A stretch of 40,317 bases of DNA from Pseudomonadota bacterium (GTDB lineage Bacteria; Desulfobacterota; Desulfobacteria; Desulfobacterales; RPRI01), in assembly GCA_018817425.1 (NCBI GenBank), contig JAHITX010000018.1, forward strand, positions 1 through 40,317. The letters are read 5' to 3'. The notes beneath the pieces were generated by a model. The model worked only from the letters and a program-made list of their open reading frames with translations, made no database searches and had not been told where the DNA came from. This document shows, piece by piece, positions 36,387-40,317 of this stretch (its first letter is position 1; the number at the start of each line of letters is the position of its first letter). The position numbers and the translations under genes were made by a program.

Positions 36387-36863
36387 TTAGCCTATTCGTT
36401 TGTTAATTGGTGGTAAGCCGCCATTCTCTGAACACCATACATGAAGATAGACCTCAAACAGTGAAGAAAAATCCTTTGGCATAATATTCAATGCTGAAAT
36501 ATAAATGTCTCCTGCCTTGAATATTCCTTTGTATTCTTCAGGAGCCCATTCTGCCATGGGGCTATTATCAAAACGTGGTCCGTTTTCATTTTCTACTTCG
36601 GATGCAGTACCAAACTTTCCATAAATTTCAGCACCGAAATTATCAGATGCCGCCTTTCCGATATATAAAATTTCTTCCTCGATATTTGAAAATATGTATA
36701 CTCCACTTTTTTTTGAGTATCCAGGGGCAGGGACCTCCTTCCTGAACCATTTTTTAAATGGGGTTTCACATGTTTTCAATTTTTCATAGGTTAGCTCAGA
36801 ATGAATTGATTTGATAGCTTGGTAAAATTTTTCAACTTGTTTAAATGCTTCTTCTAGTTTCAT
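36387..36863 (-). CDS. GIY-YIG domain protein
   Basis: The 158-residue protein contains a GIY-YIG core: GVY (54-56) and YIG (67-69) in SGVYIFSNIEEEILYIGKA, with the rest of the small domain following. Members are endonucleases in homing, restriction, repair or mobile elements. The first 45 residues are a helical extension. The start at 36861-36863 is fixed by GGAG five bases upstream; a frame from 36902 adds 13 residues without support. It sits in the accessory stretch with small unknown genes. Whether it cuts DNA cannot be told. Confidence 0.75.
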   Translation of the reverse strand: MKLEEAFKQVEKFYQAIKSIHSELTYEKLKTCETPFKKWFRKEVPAPGYSKKSGVYIFSNIEEEILYIGKAASDNFGAEIYGKFGTASEVENENGPRFDNSPMAEWAPEEYKGIFKAGDIYISALNIMPKDFSSLFEVYLHVWCSENGGLPPINKRIG

Positions 36864-36949
36864 TGGTTCTCCCCCGCACACAACCGTTATTTTTTTGACC
36901 AATAAAAATTATCTTCTTATCTGAATTTATATAATTACAAATAGTGCAA

Positions 36950-37066
36950 TCAATCATAAAAAGGTCCTTCAGCATGCAAGCTGCAACTCTTTATCTTCTC
37001 ATTTATACTATCAATCATTTGATATTTGCTAAAATACAATTTTTCTAATTCATCGTGTATTATCAT
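36950..37066 (-). CDS. Possible small protein (38 aa)
   Basis: A short frame starts at ATG 37064-37066, with GGAG six bases upstream, and ends at TGA 36950-36952. The product begins MIIHDELEKLYFSKYQMIDS and ends EGPFYD, mixed charged and hydrophobic, with no signal or membrane segment. It fills an otherwise empty gap between the GIY-YIG gene and the 37141 gene. It is supported only by the ribosome-binding site and position. Confidence 0.4.
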   Translation of the reverse strand: MIIHDELEKLYFSKYQMIDSINEKIKSCSLHAEGPFYD

Positions 37067-37140
37067 TATAGTCTCCATAAAAAGCACTTAACAATGGAAT
37101 TTATTGAAGTTATTTCATTTGCGTACGACTTGATTTTACT

Positions 37141-37428
37141 TTATATTTGAATTTTATCATTGTATATCTGACGAAGAGTTTTGCCTTCATAAGTAAACAA
37201 TTCATATTCATCAATATTATCATCGAATTTCCCACCGAGATATCTTTTTGTAATTAACCGAATTGAATGTAGGCCAGTATAACTTTCATCTGCATATGAT
37301 AGTAAACCACCCCCATTACCAAGCACTCCTTTCCCAGAACCAATATAAAATTGATCCCCAGTTTCTGAAAAAATAACCAAATCACCTATTTTGATGCCTA
37401 CGTCTCCGAAATCAATTTTTTCTTTCAC
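37141..37428 (-). CDS. Hypothetical protein (95 aa, GTG start)
   Basis: The product begins at a GTG (37426-37428) preceded by AAGGAG six bases upstream. It reads VKEKIDFGDVGIKIGDLVIF and continues through SGKGVLGNGGGLLSYADES to KTLRQIYNDK. An N-terminal beta-rich, glycine-rich stretch is seen; no family is recognised. A longer frame to 37533 exists, but its extra residues come from what looks like a spacer and would overlap the upstream gene. Confidence 0.6.
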   Translation of the reverse strand: MKEKIDFGDVGIKIGDLVIFSETGDQFYIGSGKGVLGNGGGLLSYADESYTGLHSIRLITKRYLGGKFDDNIDEYELFTYEGKTLRQIYNDKIQI

Positions 37429-37514
37429 ATTTTTCTCCTTTTTAGCCCGAAGGGACCTTCTAACGATAAAATCAGCAGGAGCGTAGCGATCGGCTGGCTG
37501 TATTGCCTTTGTTA

Positions 37515-38207
37515 TCAGTTGTATCCGAGCCATTGATCCACTACTGATTTAATTTCGGGCAATTGGCTATGTATTTTAGAAGATGAAAAATGGTAAATTT
37601 CTTTTATTTTGTTCCCATTGATCATTTTCGTAAATTGGTTCTTTGACCCAACAGCAAAATCTGCCCAGTCAAATAAATCATTACATGGGTATGTCTTTCT
37701 AATTCTGACAATATCTTTCAAGACACCCTTTGAGACAAAGATTAGCTTCTTATGGCCACCATCCTTGATTAATTTGTCTATGTAATGCTGATGCTTCAAG
37801 GAAACCATCCGGAAAAATTGCTCTATATCTTCAGATTTGTTACCTTCGGTTGGAATGTCGAGAAGTTCTAAGAATGAAATATGTTCGGCGTACCTCTTTG
37901 GCTCAAGTCCGAGTTTGCTGAAATTGCGATGAAATGGAACGCCATTTTTATTTTTATTAAAATCTTTCCCTTTTGGATAGCATGACAACATAAAAGGGTG
38001 ATGACACCCATAATTTTTCCAAAAAGCAACACCATCTTTTTGATATTCACATACGTATTCAAAAAATGGATGATTTGAAATTTCCGGTGAATAATTAGCG
38101 TCTGAGCTTAAAAATACAATTGATGCTTTTTCGGGAACTTGCCCTTGGAATGGTTTCTTTTTGAAAAGCTCAACCATTTTATCGCATGTATGTTTCTTGA
38201 ATTTCAT
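37515..38207 (-). CDS. Hypothetical protein (230 aa)
   Basis: The 230-residue protein is soluble-looking, basic and rich in aromatic residues. Stretches such as KASIVFLSSDANYSPEI near the start and HFSSSKIHSQLPEI near the end recall the two motif regions of the uracil-DNA glycosylase fold, but the resemblance is weak and by eye only. The ATG has no clear ribosome-binding site. It is the first of a run of three small minus-strand genes ending with the GIY-YIG gene. Confidence 0.65.
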   Translation of the reverse strand: MKFKKHTCDKMVELFKKKPFQGQVPEKASIVFLSSDANYSPEISNHPFFEYVCEYQKDGVAFWKNYGCHHPFMLSCYPKGKDFNKNKNGVPFHRNFSKLGLEPKRYAEHISFLELLDIPTEGNKSEDIEQFFRMVSLKHQHYIDKLIKDGGHKKLIFVSKGVLKDIVRIRKTYPCNDLFDWADFAVGSKNQFTKMINGNKIKEIYHFSSSKIHSQLPEIKSVVDQWLGYN

Positions 38208-38515
38208 AATTTTTTACTGATAACAAGTTATTGAACAGTTTCTGTTCAATTCCGTTAAATCCCCAACATGTCAATATCAAAATTAAGTTATAATGATAAA
38301 TATACTTGATATAATTATATTATCAAAATTAATCAATACTCAATTAATGTTCTTAGAAGGAAACTGTTCAATTCCGTTGATGCCTGCTCCAGTTTTCGTT
38401 ATGACCGGGTTTGCCACAATCCTTTGAAAAATTCCCGAAACAATTTGTACTATCGGCTATAAAGAAGAAAAGTTGGAAACGGAGAAGATTTATGTCTTCG
38501 TTAGAATAATTTTTT
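38208..38515. other. 308-bp AT-rich intergenic region with repeats
   Basis: No gene is seen. It contains an inverted repeat TTGAACAG-TTT-CTGTTCAA (38231-38249) and two copies of the 15-mer CTGTTCAATTCCGTT at 38242-38256 and 38364-38378. The stretch between the copies is almost pure A/T in parts. This marks the upstream end of the accessory run of genes. Confidence 0.55.
38242..38378. repeat. 15-bp direct repeat pair (CTGTTCAATTCCGTT)
   Basis: Two identical copies, 122 bases apart, flank a very AT-rich core. They could be footprints of insertion or excision or a pair of binding sites. The first copy overlaps an inverted repeat. Confidence 0.5.
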
Positions 38516-38917
38516 TTATCTATCGCATTCGACATTTACTGTTTCAGGATTACATTCGCCATTATAACTCCAACAATCTATACGCCCTTCCGTACATAGC
38601 CAATCGGTTAAGATTAATTTCTTGCCATCAGATACGCTGACTATAAAACTGTTAGCAGTATTTTTAATCTCTACCGAATGAGGAAGCAGCCTATCATACA
38701 TCGGCTTATAGCTTTCCTTTAAAAGGTCTTTATACTCCTTTTCCTGTACGAATTCAGGTCGATCTTTGTAGTACTTAACCATAAGAAAATCATTGGCTGT
38801 AAGAACAGCAGTCCCTAAGGGCTGATACTTTTCGTCATAATTTAATTGTATACTGCTGCATGAACATATGAAGAGGCTCAATAAAATAAATATTATGATT
38901 TTTGGATATCTTTTCAT
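38516..38917 (-). CDS. Putative lipoprotein (133 aa)
   Basis: The N-terminus is a lipoprotein signal: a basic start MKRYPK, a hydrophobic stretch IIIFILLSLF and a lipobox ICSC with the modifiable cysteine at residue 20. After cleavage the protein is about 113 residues, with several later cysteines (TDWLCTEGRIDCWSYNGEC) that may form disulfides. No family is recognised. It starts one base after the stop of the phospholipase-like gene, so the two are probably cotranscribed. Confidence 0.75.
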   Translation of the reverse strand: MKRYPKIIIFILLSLFICSCSSIQLNYDEKYQPLGTAVLTANDFLMVKYYKDRPEFVQEKEYKDLLKESYKPMYDRLLPHSVEIKNTANSFIVSVSDGKKLILTDWLCTEGRIDCWSYNGECNPETVNVECDR

Positions 38918-38918
38918 T

Positions 38919-39836
38919 TCAACTCCAGTATGTTCTTATTTCGGTATCCTGATCAATACCGGTGTCAAGATTCCAGTTTGGAATAATATTGGCGATATTT
39001 TCTGTTGAAAAAAGTGACCGCTCTATTTTTGACCAGACGGTTACCAGATTTTTTACAGCATGATCAAATCCTTGTTCACGAAATGAGCCTGTCTGTCCAT
39101 TTGGCAGTTGAACGCTTGTATAATATTTTTTTACTAGTTCAGGCGAATTCTTTGTGATATCACTGTAAGTGCGATAAATATAATCCAATCCGAAATGCCG
39201 GAAAGCTTTTGCGATCGCATTTCCACCTTCGGCTGTGTCTATTTCTTTTACATAAGAATCAATAATTTTTTTTACAGGAAAACTTCCTGCCATTGGACAA
39301 TTAACTTCTGCATGTGCAGCCCAAAAAAAAGCCACTTTATCAAATGAGGGATGCTTGATACATACTTTTAAAACATCTGAATATTCGGCAGCATACAATT
39401 CAAGATTCATAACTTCTTTTAAGATCATCACATCCTGAATCATTTCACATTGCCTATGATTGTTCCGTGTATCTTTATCAGTATATGGCCCGACAATACT
39501 TTCGACAATAGGATGAATTGTGGCATCTGCTACAAGATGACCGACAAAACCCAATAGCCAGGCCATTTGATAATTCCATATTTTCCCTTTTGTCTTTGCT
39601 GCACTCAATGAATGAAGAGCATTTTTTACAATTCCGTTTGTCTTATGATAGTGCATTATATCAGCCCAGGCAAAACCTCCCATAGCAAGATGCGCCAGGT
39701 AAGGTATATCCGGGCTCACGCTGCCTAATGTTAGAAAATTTTTATTTTCGCGAAGTATTTTCCCGAATTTTTGATCAACGGCAAATGACTTGATAGCACT
39801 TGCCACAATCGCCATATGAGTATATGCGCCAGCCAT
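38919..39836 (-). CDS. Zinc-dependent phospholipase C-like protein
   Basis: The 305-residue protein carries the pattern of the Zn_dep_PLPC family: MAGAYTHM at the N-terminus, GSVSPDIPYLAHL, HYHKT and AWLLGFVGHLVADATIHPIVE, which together supply the His/Asp metal ligands. No signal peptide is seen, so it may be cytoplasmic, unlike secreted phospholipases. The substrate is unknown. It is the first gene of a two-gene unit with the lipoprotein. Confidence 0.85.
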   Translation of the reverse strand: MAGAYTHMAIVASAIKSFAVDQKFGKILRENKNFLTLGSVSPDIPYLAHLAMGGFAWADIMHYHKTNGIVKNALHSLSAAKTKGKIWNYQMAWLLGFVGHLVADATIHPIVESIVGPYTDKDTRNNHRQCEMIQDVMILKEVMNLELYAAEYSDVLKVCIKHPSFDKVAFFWAAHAEVNCPMAGSFPVKKIIDSYVKEIDTAEGGNAIAKAFRHFGLDYIYRTYSDITKNSPELVKKYYTSVQLPNGQTGSFREQGFDHAVKNLVTVWSKIERSLFSTENIANIIPNWNLDTGIDQDTEIRTYWS

Positions 39837-39873
39837 ATTAACCTCTTCTTCTTATTTTCTAAACGAATAGCAT

Positions 39874-40170
39874 TTATTCTTCATCTTCTTCATCATAGTC
39901 CGGGTATTGTAGCGGAGATTCACCAACCGACTTAATCAGCTTAAGATGTTTTTTCTTCGAATTCGTTTCATCAATATTTTGAACTCGAATTCGATGCCAC
40001 CAATCATCCCCAAAATCGAAGAGGTAGTGAAAGACATCATTTTCACTCAACCCAATATCGCCAATTCGGGTCTTTGCTGCAGATTTCCTCTGTTTCCCGA
40101 AACCCATTATATCCTCAACATTCTGCGGATGAGTTATTTCCGGAGCATCATATATGCTTCCCATATTCTT
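39874..40170 (-). pseudogene. pRiA4b ORF-3-like gene, 5'-truncated by an IS3-family element
   Basis: The C-terminal part of a pRiA4b ORF-3-like protein is visible (HYLFDFGDDWWHRIRV, then an acidic tail ending YPDYDEEDEE). About 100 residues remain, whereas whole domains run nearer 150 to 200. The frame continues upstream to 40233 without an ATG, and these extra codons lie in what looks like the 3' end of an IS3-family element. The remnant has lost its start and presumably its function. A TTG at 40204-40206 could be used only fortuitously. Confidence 0.65.
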
Positions 40171-40317
40171 TGTATCGAGCGGTGGTCGGGATTGTATGAA
40201 CAGCAAAAATTGTTTTTTAAGTGGGTAAGCTGCTTATTCAAGCTGCTGTCTCTCTCTTGGGAAATGTCGCCCAATAAACCATATCCGGTGTTTTCTTGTC
40301 AAGACTTTGATGCCGCC
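40171..40317 (-). mobile_element. IS3-family insertion sequence, 3' end (partial)
   Basis: On the minus strand, the frame from the right edge to the stop at 40238-40240 reads RHQSLDKKTPDMVYWATFPK and then RETAA, the typical C-terminus of IS3-family orfB transposases (HQSLDxKTPDxVYW). About 60 noncoding bases follow. A TG-starting stretch with GAGCGGTGGTCGGGATTG (40171-40191) is IS3-end-like, and is taken as the approximate end. The exact terminus and target duplication cannot be set, because the other end is outside the window. Confidence 0.7.

Noticed and set aside
37429-37533. Longer form of the 95-residue protein beginning at an ATG at 37533.
   Set aside because: The extra residues read through a spacer-like stretch and overlap the upstream gene; the GTG at 37428 has a strong AAGGAG.
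37430-37535. Possible attC sites of an integron cassette array around the small minus-strand genes.
   Set aside because: A GTTAGAA-like word occurs, but no paired R''/L'' and R'/L' boxes could be found, and spacing between genes is irregular.
38242-38378. CRISPR array.
   Set aside because: Only two copies of a 15-mer, too far apart, and no cas genes.

Overview
The window looks like chromosome from a strictly anaerobic, probably sulfate-reducing member of the Desulfobacterota (Desulfobacterales type). This is inferred from gene content: the siroheme-derived Ahb heme pathway, a ferredoxin-linked 2-oxoacid oxidoreductase joined to Hdr/Mvh-type electron-transfer flavoproteins, a selenocysteine-containing HdrA, an anaerobe-type cobalamin adenosyltransferase and AT-leaning DNA. 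No rRNA or tRNA gene was recognised.

Layout. 1-122 is the 3' end of an unidentified gene. 277-6014 is mostly minus strand: a CBS/ACT protein, then an operon read as ClpX-like AAA+ ATPase, ahbC, hemB, ahbD, which covers the first common tetrapyrrole step (HemB) and the last two steps of the alternative heme route. 6122-9723 (+) holds a YgiQ radical SAM protein, a small conserved-looking protein and an M29 aminopeptidase, separated by palindromic repeats. 9938-14282 (+) is a type III restriction-modification operon whose Mod protein appears to lack most of its target-recognition region. 14303-16889 has a solitary short flagellar-rod-like protein, an RluA pseudouridine synthase and an MFS transporter.

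17259-27675 (+) is the centrepiece, a 10.4 kb seven-gene operon. It encodes four 2-oxoacid:ferredoxin oxidoreductase subunits (KorD, A, B, C), a 1126-residue ferredoxin/NfnB-like/HdrA-like fusion flavoprotein, an MvhD-HdrC-HdrB fusion and an HdrA-MvhD fusion. The last gene is interrupted by an in-frame TGA at 25861-25863. The codon sits exactly where HdrA proteins carry a conserved cysteine, and a perfect hairpin with a GGTC loop follows it, so it is read here as a selenoprotein. Together these genes suggest a soluble complex that takes electrons from a 2-oxoacid and splits or merges them among ferredoxin, NAD(P)H and a disulfide- or quinone-like acceptor.

27822-34542 is mixed housekeeping: a membrane protein, a secreted PEBP-family protein, a SagB-type nitroreductase, Ogt, CobO, a 3-hydroxyacyl-CoA dehydrogenase, an AraC-type regulator, a transglutaminase-like protein and a small protein. 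34608-38378 starts with lspA and then becomes accessory: a DUF4143-type ATPase with an altered P-loop, a GIY-YIG protein and several small unrecognised genes. 38516-39836 encodes a lipoprotein and a zinc-dependent phospholipase C-like protein. At the right edge an IS3-family element, of which only the transposase C-terminus is visible, has cut into a pRiA4b ORF-3-like gene.

Intergenic DNA is rich in palindromes: a 122 bp MITE-like element, three long hairpins built from 7-8 bp GGATTC/GGTTC tandem units, a paired CCCCCTT/AAGGGGG element and a CCGGC-AAAA-GCCGG type hairpin.
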